Part shown: positions 45,238 to 54,422 of the stretch, piece after piece
How the letters are laid out: every line of letters starts with the position of its first letter
How positions within the stretch are numbered: the stretch's first letter is position 1
Assembly: GCA_019800895.1 (NCBI GenBank)
Contig: JAHVKF010000004.1
Span: forward strand, 62,001 to 126,000
Reading direction: 5' to 3'
DNA: 64,000 nt
From: Halomonas denitrificans
GTDB taxonomy: Bacteria > Pseudomonadota > Gammaproteobacteria > Xanthomonadales > Wenzhouxiangellaceae
The notes under the pieces: generated by a model
What the model saw: the letters and a program-made list of their open reading frames with translations, nothing else
What the model was told of the DNA's origin: nothing
The model's database searches: none
Translations under genes and position numbers: made by a program

Positions 45238-45255
45238 GCCGGGCCCGGGCCCGGC
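45238..45255. terminator. 18-base palindrome between convergent lptG and RDD genes
   Basis: GCCGGGCCCGGGCCCGGC is a perfect palindrome and could form a hairpin in both directions between the convergent lptG and RDD genes. There is no T tract on either side, so its role as a terminator is tentative. Confidence 0.45.
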
Positions 45256-45258
45256 GCC

Positions 45259-45687
45259 TCAGTCGACGACGTGCAGCCGTGTCCGGCTGGCGCGGTCGTG
45301 CCAGGTTGCGCCGTCGGCGCGCAGCAGGGCGGACCAGAAGCCGGCGCCCAGCACCGCCAGCGACGCCAGCGAGACCAGGAATCGCGTCGTCAACTGGCCG
45401 AGCGTCGGTGACGGCCCGTGCGTGCCGTCGACCGAGACCAGCTGGATCCGCCACGCGCCCATGCCGACGGTGCGACCGGCGATACGCCAGCTGCCGGCCA
45501 GGTAGGCATAGGCCAGTGCGAGCAGATAGAGCTGGAACAACGGCTGGCCCGAATCGACGGCACCGCCGCTGGGAATCACGACCAATGCCGCACCGATCAT
45601 CCACAGGCCGACCAGGATCAGGCCGTCGTAGCCGATCGCGGCGAAGCGTCTCGTCAACGAGCAGGGGCGATGGTCAGCGGGGTTCAT
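45259..45687 (-). CDS. RDD family membrane protein
   Basis: The 142-residue protein contains the RDD pattern: RRFAAIGYDGLILVGLWMIG (R and D), a second helix, the conserved RTVGMGAWRIQLVSVDG loop, and LTTRFLVSLASLAVLG. The RDD domain is a four-helix membrane module of unknown function. It is convergent with lptG. Confidence 0.88.
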   Translation of the reverse strand: MNPADHRPCSLTRRFAAIGYDGLILVGLWMIGAALVVIPSGGAVDSGQPLFQLYLLALAYAYLAGSWRIAGRTVGMGAWRIQLVSVDGTHGPSPTLGQLTTRFLVSLASLAVLGAGFWSALLRADGATWHDRASRTRLHVVD

Positions 45688-46072
45688 GGCAAAGGGTGCG
45701 GTGGTTTGGATCGCTGTGGTGATTGTGGCATAGTAGAAAACTTGACCTGCTCCGGCAGGTCGATGCGTCGCGCGCGCCGCGTTCCGGAACAGGATCCTGC
45801 AGTGGGAACCTGCGGATTCGATGAACGGAAACCCGCGCGCGATCCGCCGGCCCGACCGTTCGAATCACGGCCGGGCTCGCGGGGGCATCGTTCGCCCAGC
45901 TCGATGGTCGTTCTCGACCGGCGTGCCGGGCCGGCGGTGGCCATGGCCGGTGAACACGGCTGCTTTGCAAACGCCGGAGGGCGCGGTATTCTTTCCGCGT
46001 GGCTCCATGGCGACGCCGGATGTGCGCCGCCGACCGATGAATCCGAACCTTAAAGACACCGGAAATTCAACT
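45688..46072 (+). other. intergenic region with the TonB-operon promoter
   Basis: This 385-base stretch contains TTGCAA (45965-45970) and TATTCT (45987-45992) with a 16-base gap, the best promoter for the downstream DUF3450-to-TPR operon, leaving a leader of about 75 bases. A seven-base hairpin (45744-45761) lies nearer the RDD gene and has a T-rich side on the minus strand. No gene is supported here. Confidence 0.55.
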
Positions 46073-46846
46073 ATGTCGAAACATCACCCCACCCGTCGCG
46101 CGCTGCCGGCGGCTCTGGTCGTCGGCGCGGGCCTCGCGTTCGCCGTGACGGCCAGCGCCCAGGTGCTCGACCGCAGCATCGATACCGAGAACCGGATCAC
46201 GCGCAACGCCGCCCAGGTCCAGGCCCAGATCAACCAGGTGGCCGACCAGACCGAGGACATCGTCAGCGAGTACCGGGCGCTGCTCAACGAGATCCAGAGC
46301 CTGCGGATCTACAACGACCAGCTGCAGCGCGTGGTGCAGAGCCAGGAGGAGGAGATCGTCCAGATCAACGACGACCTCGAGAACCTCGAGGCGACCAACC
46401 GCGACGTGGTGCCGCTGATGATCGAGATGGCCGAGACGCTGCCGCGTCTGATCCGCGCCGACGTGCCGTTCCGGCTCGACGAACGACTGGGCCGGGCCGA
46501 GAACCTCGTCGACGCGCTGGACATGGCCGACGTGACGACCTCGGAAAAGTACCGCCGCATCCTCGAGGCCTACCTCGATGAAGTCGAGCTCGGCCGGACC
46601 ACCGAAGCCTACGGTGCCAGCCTGCCGAACGGCCAGGAAGTGAATTTCCTGCGGATCGGCCGAACGCTGCTGTTCTATCAGTCGCTGGACGGTACCGAAA
46701 CCGGCTGGTGGAATCCGAACACACGCCAGTTCGAACAGCTCGACGACAACTACCGCCTGCCCGTCAGCGACGGCCTGGCGATCGCGCAGAATCAGGTTGC
46801 ACCGGATCTGGTGCGTCTTCCCGTGCCCGCACCGGAGAGTGAATGA
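46073..46846 (+). CDS. DUF3450 exported protein of a TonB2-like system
   Basis: The 257-residue protein has a signal peptide (ALPAALVVGAGLAFAVTASAQ). A long coiled coil follows (residues about 35-100; IQSLRIYNDQLQRVVQSQEEEI), then a C-terminal domain with FLRIGRTLLFYQSLDGTETGWWN, typical of DUF3450. Such proteins are encoded with TonB2-type energy systems and probably bridge periplasm and inner membrane. It is the first gene of the operon, and its stop overlaps the next ATG. Confidence 0.88.
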   Translation: MSKHHPTRRALPAALVVGAGLAFAVTASAQVLDRSIDTENRITRNAAQVQAQINQVADQTEDIVSEYRALLNEIQSLRIYNDQLQRVVQSQEEEIVQINDDLENLEATNRDVVPLMIEMAETLPRLIRADVPFRLDERLGRAENLVDALDMADVTTSEKYRRILEAYLDEVELGRTTEAYGASLPNGQEVNFLRIGRTLLFYQSLDGTETGWWNPNTRQFEQLDDNYRLPVSDGLAIAQNQVAPDLVRLPVPAPESE

Positions 46847-48201
46847 TGAATCGACTGACCCTTCTACTGGCTAGCGCCTGCCTGCTGCTTCCGGTCAGCG
46901 GCGCCGCTCAGGAGACGCTCGACGAACTGCTCCAGCAGGTCGAGCAGGCGGCTTCGGAAGAAGCGCGCATCGACCAGCAGCGTCTGCAGGAATTCCGCTC
47001 GGAACGAAACCGGCAGCAGCAGCTGCTCGAAGAGGCGCGGGCCGAACTGCGGGCGCAGCAGCAGCGTTCCGACCGGCTCAACACCGAGTTCGACAACAAC
47101 GAACGCGAACTGGCCGACCTGGAAACCACCCTGGCCGAACGCCAGGGCAACCTCGGCGAACTGTTCGGCGTCGTTCGACAGGTCGCCGGGGACTTCGCGT
47201 CCACCCTCGATGACTCGATGACCTCGGCGCAGTACCCGGGTCGCTCGCAGTTCCTGTCCGACCTCGCGCAGCGCGATCGCCTGCCCCGGGTCGAAGAATT
47301 GCGTGAAATGTGGACCGCGATCGTTCGCGAGATCGCTGCCTCGGGCAAGACCGTGGAATTCACGGCCGACGTCACCAATGCGGACGGCGACCTGGAAACG
47401 GGACGCTCGGTCGCGCGCCTCGGCGTGTTCAACGCCGTGTCCGACGGAAACTTCCTGCGCTGGGACTCGGTCCGCGATCGCCTGGTCGAGCTGCCCCGGC
47501 AGCCGGCCAGCCGCTACCAGGCCATGGCCGAGGATTTCCAGAACGCCGCTCCGGGCACCGTCGAAGAAATGGCGGTGGACTTCACCCGCGGCACCATCCT
47601 GCAATCCGTGGTCCAGTCGCCGACCTACCGCGAGCGGCTGCGCCAGGGTGGACCCGTCGGCCTGGTCATCGTCGCACTCGGCGTGCTCGGCTTGCTGTTC
47701 GCGCTGTGGAAGGGCGTGATGCTGTTCATCCGCGGAAACGCCATCAAGCGCCAGGTCAAGCGGGATTCGGCCGACAAGGGCAACGCCCTGGGTCGCGTCC
47801 TGGCCGTTTACGAAGAGAACCCGGACGCGGACGTGGAAACCCTCGAGCTCAAGCTCGACGAAGCCATCCTGCGCGAAACCGCACCGCTGGAATCGGGGCT
47901 GCCGTTCATCAAGGTGCTGTACGTGGTTGCGCCGCTGATCGGTCTGCTGGGTACCGTGGTCGGCATGATCCAGACTTTCCAGCAGATCACGCTGTTCGGC
48001 ACGGGTGACCCCCGCATGATGGCCGGCGGTATCTCGATGGCGCTGATCACCACCGTGCTCGGTCTGGTCGTGGCCATCCCGCTGACCCTGATCCACAGCG
48101 TCCTGCAGTCGCGCAGCCGTCAGCTGGTCCAGATCCTCGAGGAGCAGGCCGCCGGCATCATCGCGCGCACTGCGGAAGAGCGCCATGGTCACTCTGTATA
48201 A
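46843..48201 (+). CDS. TtpC-like MotA/TolQ/ExbB proton channel protein
   Basis: The 452-residue protein has a signal peptide, a periplasmic coiled-coil domain (residues about 25-110), and a C-terminal MotA/TolQ/ExbB domain. The last shows VGLVIVALGVLGLLFALW, LPFIKVLYVVAPLIGLLGTVVGMIQTFQQ and MALITTVLGLVVAIPLTLIHSVLQ. The layout matches TtpC of Vibrio TonB2 systems, which is needed for iron-compound uptake. It overlaps the next gene by 17 bases. Confidence 0.88.
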   Translation: MMNRLTLLLASACLLLPVSGAAQETLDELLQQVEQAASEEARIDQQRLQEFRSERNRQQQLLEEARAELRAQQQRSDRLNTEFDNNERELADLETTLAERQGNLGELFGVVRQVAGDFASTLDDSMTSAQYPGRSQFLSDLAQRDRLPRVEELREMWTAIVREIAASGKTVEFTADVTNADGDLETGRSVARLGVFNAVSDGNFLRWDSVRDRLVELPRQPASRYQAMAEDFQNAAPGTVEEMAVDFTRGTILQSVVQSPTYRERLRQGGPVGLVIVALGVLGLLFALWKGVMLFIRGNAIKRQVKRDSADKGNALGRVLAVYEENPDADVETLELKLDEAILRETAPLESGLPFIKVLYVVAPLIGLLGTVVGMIQTFQQITLFGTGDPRMMAGGISMALITTVLGLVVAIPLTLIHSVLQSRSRQLVQILEEQAAGIIARTAEERHGHSV

Positions 48202-48709
48202 CCTTCTCGAGTCGATCCGCGGCTTCATCGAGCTCGGCGGCGACGTCCTGTGGGCGATCATGGCCGTCCTGCTGGTGATGTGGACGCTGATCATCGAGCG
48301 GTACTGGTACCTCTTCCGGGTCCTCCCGGGAGAGCGCCGGGCGCTGATCGAGCAGTGGAACGAGCGCAGCGATCACCGGTCCTGGCACGCCCACCGCGTC
48401 AAGGAAGAGATGATCAGCCGGCTCAAGGGCAACCTGGAGACCAACGTCCGGAACATCCAGACGCTGGTCGCGATCTGCCCGCTGCTGGGTCTGCTCGGCA
48501 CGGTGACCGGGATGGTCGCGGTGTTCGACGTCATGGCCTACTTCGGTACCGGTAACGTCCGCGCCATGGCCGCCGGGGTCTCGAAGGCAACGGTTCCGAC
48601 CATGGCCGGCATGGTCGCTGCGCTGTCCGGGGTGTACTTCGCCTCCTATCTCGACCGCAAGGCGGATATCGAGGCCGAGAAGCTCGAAGACCTGCTGCAG
48701 CACGACTGA
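48185..48709 (+). CDS. exbB: biopolymer transporter ExbB
   Basis: The 174-residue protein has an N-terminal membrane helix (VLWAIMAVLLVMWTLIIE), a cytoplasmic loop, and the paired channel helices with AICPLLGLLGTVTGMVAVFDVM and KATVPTMAGMVAALSGVYFASYL. It forms the proton-driven motor with ExbD and energises TonB. Its start lies inside the TtpC-like gene, pointing to coupled synthesis. Confidence 0.93.
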   Translation: MVTLYNLLESIRGFIELGGDVLWAIMAVLLVMWTLIIERYWYLFRVLPGERRALIEQWNERSDHRSWHAHRVKEEMISRLKGNLETNVRNIQTLVAICPLLGLLGTVTGMVAVFDVMAYFGTGNVRAMAAGVSKATVPTMAGMVAALSGVYFASYLDRKADIEAEKLEDLLQHD

Positions 48710-48731
48710 CCGAATCTGAGGACGACTTTTC

Positions 48732-49139
48732 ATGCCACGCAGACACGCTGCAAAGGACGAGCCGGAGATCAACATCACGCCGATGCTGGACATCGTGTTC
48801 ATCATGTTGATCTTCTTCATCGTCACCACGACCTTCGTTCGCGAAACCGGCGTCGAGGTCGACAAGCCCACCGCGCTCACGTCGGAACCACGCCCGCAAG
48901 GCAATGTCCTAATCGGTATCGATGTCAACGACGACATCTGGATGAACGGCAGCATGATCGAGCTCAGTGACGTGCGCACCCTGGTTTCACGTGCACGTTC
49001 CGAGAACCCCGAAGGGTCGGTGATCCTGATCTCCGACAAGGGGTCTCGAACCGGAACGCTGGTCGACGTCATGGACCAGGTCCAGGCGGCCGGCGTAACT
49101 CGTATGGCTATTTCCGCCGAACAAGAAGGCGGGGGGTAA
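48732..49139 (+). CDS. exbD: biopolymer transporter ExbD
   Basis: The 135-residue protein has the N-terminal helix INITPMLDIVFIMLIFFIVTTTF, with the conserved proton-carrying Asp in PMLDIVF, and a periplasmic domain with NDDIWMNGSMIELSDV and VMDQVQAAGVTRMAIS. It lies 22 bases after exbB and four bases before tonB. Confidence 0.93.
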   Translation: MPRRHAAKDEPEINITPMLDIVFIMLIFFIVTTTFVRETGVEVDKPTALTSEPRPQGNVLIGIDVNDDIWMNGSMIELSDVRTLVSRARSENPEGSVILISDKGSRTGTLVDVMDQVQAAGVTRMAISAEQEGGG

Positions 49140-49143
49140 CAGC

Positions 49144-49776
49144 ATGGGTTCAGGACTTCGCTATCTCATCTCTCTGGTGCTGGCCGTGGTGGTCACGCTG
49201 GCCGCGTTCTACTTCATGCACAAGCTGATTTCCAACGCCGGCGGCGACAACGAGGTGCTCGAGCCGCCACCGGGCATCCGCTTCGGGCCGGTGGAGATCG
49301 ACGACACGATCACCAAGGAATCGCGCAAGCGACCCGAGCCGCCGCCGCCGCCCGAAGAGCCCCCGCCGCCGCCGGACCTGGAGATCGCCCAGGTCGAACA
49401 GACGCCGGTGAACATGCCTCAGCTCGACCTTCCGGACCTGAATTTTTCGCCGACGGGCGGAAACCCGGTGCTCGGCAACTTCAACACCAACCGCAACGCA
49501 GAAGGCGATGTCGTGCCGCTGGTGCGGATCCAGCCGCAGTATCCGCGCGATGCGGCCATGAACCAGATCGAAGGCTACGTGCGGGTTCAGTTCACGATCA
49601 CCGAAACCGGGGCCGTGACCAATCCGCGGGTGATCGACGCCGAACCGCCGAGGGTGTTCGACCGGGCTGCCCTGCGGGCGATCCTCCGGTGGAAGTTCAA
49701 GCCGCGCATCGTCGATGGCGTGGCCGTTGCCCGTACGGCGACCCAGACCATCGACTTCAATCTCGACGGTAGCTGA
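49144..49776 (+). CDS. tonB: energy transducer TonB
   Basis: The 210-residue protein has an N-terminal membrane anchor (LISLVLAVVVTLAAFYFM), a Pro-rich periplasmic spacer (RPEPPPPPEEPPPPPDLE), and a C-terminal TonB domain (VRIQPQYPRDAAMNQIEGYVRVQFTI, FDRAALRAILRWKFKPRIVDG). It carries energy from ExbB/ExbD to outer-membrane receptors. It resembles the short TonB2 type. Confidence 0.93.
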   Translation: MGSGLRYLISLVLAVVVTLAAFYFMHKLISNAGGDNEVLEPPPGIRFGPVEIDDTITKESRKRPEPPPPPEEPPPPPDLEIAQVEQTPVNMPQLDLPDLNFSPTGGNPVLGNFNTNRNAEGDVVPLVRIQPQYPRDAAMNQIEGYVRVQFTITETGAVTNPRVIDAEPPRVFDRAALRAILRWKFKPRIVDGVAVARTATQTIDFNLDGS

Positions 49777-49888
49777 TCCCGATCGCCGGGCGTCCCTCGC
49801 CCGGCGAACCGTGACCGGACGAGGCCCGGACGAACCGAGCCGCAGCATCGATCCGTCACCCCACCAAAGACTTGAAACGGAACGGACC

Positions 49889-51256
49889 ATGAACCGTAGT
49901 CAGACCTCCCCGACGACCGTCGCCGCCGATCCCCAAGCGTGCCTTTCCCGTGCTGCCACCCCGGTCGCGTCGATCTCGTCCATCGCAACGGCCCCCGTCG
50001 CCGCTCTGGTCGCCGCCATGATCGCGCTGAGTGCGCCCATGACGGCCAGTGCCCAAGCCGAAGACACCGTGACTTGCGGCGTCGAGCGCGAGGTGGATGC
50101 CGGCATGCTGTCGGAACCGATCTACCGTCGCCTGAACGACATCTTCGAGAAGTTCGGCGAAGAGCTGTTCACCGAGGCCTACAGCGATCTGAACGACATG
50201 CGCGACCGCCGCCTGTCCGATTACGAACGTGCGTCGGTCGAACAGGCCATGGGTTTCGCGGCCGCGCAGCAGGAAGATTATCGCCGCGCCATCGGTCACT
50301 TCGAGGAGGCGATCCGCATCAATGCGATGCCGAACGACCAGCACTTCGAAATGATCCTGCAGATCGCTCAGCTCTACAACGCGATCGAACAGTACGACCG
50401 CGCGCTGGAGCAGCTGGATCTGTGGTTCTGCGTGTCCACGGAAGATGCCAAGAAGCAGGCGTCGGTCTGGCTGCTGAAGGCCAATCTGCATATGCAGCGT
50501 GACGAGTTCCGGATGGCGCTGGAGTCGATCGACACGGCCATCGAGCTACGCGACGATCCGCCCGAAAGCTGGTACCGCGTCAAGCTCGGCATGCACATGG
50601 AGCTGGAGGAGTGGCGGCCGGCGACGGACGTTCTGAAGATCCTCATCCAGATGAACCCGGACCGCAAGGCCTACTGGATCCAGCTGTCGGGGTCGTACAT
50701 CGAGCTCGGTGACGACGCCGAGGCAATGGCGGCGTTGCGCCTTGCCTGGCGGCGCGGCATCCTGGATCGGGGTAGCGAATACGTCCAGCTGGCCGGGCTC
50801 CTGCAGCAGATGGACTCTCCGCGCCAGGCGGCCGAAGTCCTCGAGGACGGGCTCGGCAAGGGCCTGGTCGAAGCCACGTCACAGAATTGGGAAATGACGG
50901 CGGGTGCCTGGTACGAAGCGCGGGAGATGGACAGGGCCCTGGCGGCCTACGATCGCGCCGGCGAACTCTCCGATAGCGGCAAGATCGATTTCCAGCGCGC
51001 GTCCATCCTGACGAACCGGGAAGAGTGGCCCGAGGCGCTCGCCGCCGCGACCCGCGCCCTCGAAAAGGGCGACCTGACCGAGTCGCAGCGGGGCAACGCG
51101 AACATCCTCGCGGGGATGGCGCACTTCAACATGGGTAACTACGATGCGGCCGAGCAAGCCTTTAATCGCGCCGCGGACTATGGCAGACTGCGTCAAGCGG
51201 CGCAGGAGTGGATCAACCACATCAACCAGACGCGCCAGAACTCAGTAGGACAGTAG
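49889..51256 (+). CDS. TPR-repeat exported protein of the TonB operon
   Basis: The 455-residue protein has a long signal-like N-terminus (residues 35-55, IATAPVAALVAAMIALSAPMTASAQ), then about ten TPR-type helix pairs (YRRAIGHFEEAIRINA, YDRALEQLDLWFC, RMALESIDTAIELRD, YDAAEQAFNRAADYG). It is probably periplasmic. A TPR gene in this position is also found with TonB2 systems of Vibrio, where it is needed for transport. It is the last obvious gene of the operon. Confidence 0.82.
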   Translation: MNRSQTSPTTVAADPQACLSRAATPVASISSIATAPVAALVAAMIALSAPMTASAQAEDTVTCGVEREVDAGMLSEPIYRRLNDIFEKFGEELFTEAYSDLNDMRDRRLSDYERASVEQAMGFAAAQQEDYRRAIGHFEEAIRINAMPNDQHFEMILQIAQLYNAIEQYDRALEQLDLWFCVSTEDAKKQASVWLLKANLHMQRDEFRMALESIDTAIELRDDPPESWYRVKLGMHMELEEWRPATDVLKILIQMNPDRKAYWIQLSGSYIELGDDAEAMAALRLAWRRGILDRGSEYVQLAGLLQQMDSPRQAAEVLEDGLGKGLVEATSQNWEMTAGAWYEAREMDRALAAYDRAGELSDSGKIDFQRASILTNREEWPEALAAATRALEKGDLTESQRGNANILAGMAHFNMGNYDAAEQAFNRAADYGRLRQAAQEWINHINQTRQNSVGQ

Positions 51257-51304
51257 CGGTTCAACAGTAGCGGTAATCACGATCGCCGACCGGGGAGGAT
51301 GACG

Positions 51305-52062
<758 letters not shown>

Positions 52063-52072
<10 letters not shown>

Positions 52073-52287
52073 TCCGAGGCGCTGACGCCTGGCGCCAGCT
52101 GGCGGAAGTCTCCGAGACCATTCGAGAGGCGGCCGAACAGCTCGGCGAAGCGGCATCCCACCTGGCTGCGCGAGAAGCTGCCGCAGGCCGTCGAGCGCTC
52201 GACGATTTCGTCGGCGCAACGCGATCCAAGCTCTCCGATCTCGAAGAGATGGCCGAGCGAGGGATCGCGCGGATCACCGGGAAGTAG
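52063..52287 (+). CDS. helical C-terminal extension in the -1 frame of the repeat protein
   Basis: This 74-codon segment continues the repeat protein after a -1 shift and ends with TAG at 52285-52287, six bases before the xerD GTG. It encodes an amphipathic helical region (AWRQLAEVSETIREAAEQLG, LDDFVGATRSKLSDLEEMAE). The frame has no ATG, GTG or TTG between an upstream TAA at 51274 and codon 63 of the extension, so it cannot easily start by itself. The predicted long product is about 327 residues. I know no family for the segment. Confidence 0.6.
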
Positions 52288-52293
52288 TCCATC

Positions 52294-53196
52294 GTGCGCC
52301 GGCCCTCGGTGCACGACCTGGTCGACCGCTTCATCGATGCGGTGTGGGCGGAAGACGGTCTTTCCCCGCAAACGCTCGACGCGTACCGAACCGACCTGGC
52401 CGGATTCGATCGGCCGGGTCTTTTCGTTTCCGGCGATGATCGAATCGAACTCGATCGCCACGCTCTCCTCGCAGAATTCGCCCGCCGCTTGCGCTCGGGG
52501 CTGCAGGTCAGCACGCTTCGCCGGCAACTCAGCGCACTGCGGCGTTTCTGCGCCTGGCTTCGGCGGGAACGCTACATGCGAGGCGATCCGCTGGCCGGGT
52601 TCGAGCCTCCGAAACGACCACTTCGCCTGCCGGGCACCCTGACCGAAGCCGAGGTCCGCGCTCTGATGGCGGCGCCGGATGTCGAGACGCCGATCGGCCT
52701 TCGTGATCGAACGATGCTCGAGGTGCTCTACGCCAGCGGCCTCCGCGTCAGCGAACTGGCCGGACTGCAGCGGGCCGGCGTGAATCTGCGTCAGGGCCTG
52801 CTTCGGGTTACTGGAAAGGGCGGCAAGGAACGACTGGTTCCCCTCGGCGAGGAGGCTTCTGACTGGCTCGGAAAGTGGCTGGACGGGCCGAGAGCCGATT
52901 GGTCGCGCGACGACGGCTGCGACGACGTGTTCGTCTCTCGTCGCGGCGCCGGGTTGACCCGGCAGGCCATCTGGCACCGGATCCGGCGCTACGCGCTGAG
53001 CCTGGACCTGGGCAGCCGGCTTTCACCGCACAAGCTGAGGCACTCCTTCGCGACCCACATGCTCGACCACGGCGCCGATCTGCGCGTCGTGCAGCTGCTG
53101 CTCGGCCACGCCGACCTGGCAACCACGCAGATCTACACCCACGTCGCCCAGGCACGGCTGAAGAATCTCCACCATCGCCACCACCCGCGCGGCTAG
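52294..53196 (+). CDS. xerD: tyrosine recombinase XerD
   Basis: XerD acts with XerC at dif to resolve chromosome dimers. The 300-residue protein has an N-terminal core-binding domain and the catalytic residues Arg151 (ASGLRVSEL), Lys175, His246 and Arg249 (HKLRHSFATHML), His272 (LLGHADLATTQIYTHV) and nucleophile Tyr281. It is called XerD rather than XerC because dsbC follows it, the usual xerD neighbourhood. The start is GTG, six bases after the stop of the -1-frame extension. Confidence 0.92.
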   Translation: MRRPSVHDLVDRFIDAVWAEDGLSPQTLDAYRTDLAGFDRPGLFVSGDDRIELDRHALLAEFARRLRSGLQVSTLRRQLSALRRFCAWLRRERYMRGDPLAGFEPPKRPLRLPGTLTEAEVRALMAAPDVETPIGLRDRTMLEVLYASGLRVSELAGLQRAGVNLRQGLLRVTGKGGKERLVPLGEEASDWLGKWLDGPRADWSRDDGCDDVFVSRRGAGLTRQAIWHRIRRYALSLDLGSRLSPHKLRHSFATHMLDHGADLRVVQLLLGHADLATTQIYTHVAQARLKNLHHRHHPRG

Positions 53197-53364
53197 ACTA
53201 GCGTCGCGCCCGGTGGTCGGCCGGGCGGGCCGATGGGGTTCGTGGGGACGTGCAAAAAGGCGTTCCCTTCGGAACTTCCCCCGGCTTCACCGTTCAAACC
53301 GTCCAGACCGCTGCGGGATGATCCGATGAGTCCCGTGCCGAACCGCTCAATGAAGAGGAATGCC

Positions 53365-54114
53365 GTGAATCACGAATTCGACAAGACGATGCACCGGGTC
53401 GCTGGCGCCCTTGCGCTGCTGGTGGCTGCAACGACGGGCCTGGCCCAGGACTACCAGGCCGTGCGGGATCGCCTGCAGACCCTGGCCGGCGCAGACACGG
53501 AAATCGCCATCGCCGAATCGGCCGTGCCCGGCATGCTGCGAGTTCGACTCGGCGGCGACATCGTCTACATGACCGAAGACGGACGCTACCTGATGCAGGG
53601 CCGGCTGCTCGATCTCGAATCGCGGACCGATCTGACCAACCAGGCCCGCACCGAAATCCGCAAGGACCTGCTGGCATCGCTGGATTCGGACCAGCTAATC
53701 CGGTTCGGGCCGGACGACCCGGCCTACGACCTGATCGTGTTCACCGATGTCGACTGCGGATACTGCCGCCGACTGCACCAGCAGATCGAGGAGTACAACG
53801 AGGCCGGCATCCGGATCAACTACATGGCGTTTCCGCGCGCCGGCATCGGCTCCGAGACATTCCGCAAGATGGACGCCGTGTGGTGCGCGGCCGACCAGCG
53901 AGCCGCGATGGACGAAGCCAAGGCGGGCGGCAGCCCGGATGCACCGGAGTGCACCTCGCCGGTCGCTGACCAGTACAAGCTCGGGCAGGCGATCGGCGTG
54001 ACCGGCACTCCGGCGCTGGTAACCCTCGACGGCGACCTGATTCCCGGCTACGTGCCTGCCGACGACCTGCGCGGCCGGCTGGAGCAGCTCGCCGCTCAGC
54101 ACACCGGGGACTGA
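53365..54114 (+). CDS. dsbC: thiol:disulfide interchange protein DsbC
   Basis: DsbC is a periplasmic disulfide isomerase. The 249-residue protein has a signal peptide (RVAGALALLVAATTGLAQ), a dimerisation domain, and a thioredoxin domain with the active-site CGYC (Cys131, Cys134) in FTDVDCGYCRRLH and cis-Pro in VTGTPALVTLDGD. The GTG at 53365 is chosen because AGAGGA lies five bases before it; ATG codons at 53350 and 53389 are alternatives. Confidence 0.92.
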   Translation: MNHEFDKTMHRVAGALALLVAATTGLAQDYQAVRDRLQTLAGADTEIAIAESAVPGMLRVRLGGDIVYMTEDGRYLMQGRLLDLESRTDLTNQARTEIRKDLLASLDSDQLIRFGPDDPAYDLIVFTDVDCGYCRRLHQQIEEYNEAGIRINYMAFPRAGIGSETFRKMDAVWCAADQRAAMDEAKAGGSPDAPECTSPVADQYKLGQAIGVTGTPALVTLDGDLIPGYVPADDLRGRLEQLAAQHTGD

Positions 54115-54422
54115 ACGCAAGGTCCCGACCGGGTCCGCCACGGACCCGGTCGTTCGCGCCGGCGCGTGCCCGGCCGTGACGCCGCGCGCGAATCGATTCG
54201 CCTCGACGAATCCATCCCGCCAGACGGGATTTCACGCGCGCCTCCTGGTCCCGACGTTCGAAGGGCCGCCGGAGCCAGTGGCCGCGGCGATATAATCCCG
54301 ACTTCGCCGAAGTGGGCCGATCCGGTGTTCTGCCTCTCCCGTCCTGCACCAAGCCGAACGCGTCCGCGACGCGGAGTCCGGCCGCGCTTCGACCCGCTCG
54401 TCCTGCCCGGGAGATTCGCCCG
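54115..54422 (+). other. intergenic region with candidate purL -10 box
   Basis: The 308-base gap between dsbC and purL contains TATAAT at 54291-54296 on the plus strand, giving a purL leader of about 120 bases, with no clear -35. No gene, riboswitch or terminator is convincing, and no PurR-type operator was recognised. Confidence 0.5.

Noticed and set aside
45744-45761. Terminator on the minus strand before the RDD gene.
   Set aside because: The hairpin is only seven base pairs and would lie upstream of the gene it should end, so it is mentioned only as part of the intergenic region.
52294-53196. XerC rather than XerD.
   Set aside because: Both fit the catalytic residues. The downstream dsbC is the classical xerD neighbour, and the typical xerC partner DUF484 is absent.
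54312-54422. Upstream extension of purL by 37 residues.
   Set aside because: The extension lies just after the TATAAT box, is not like PurL N-termini, and MKFLLGRGG at 54423 is the normal start.
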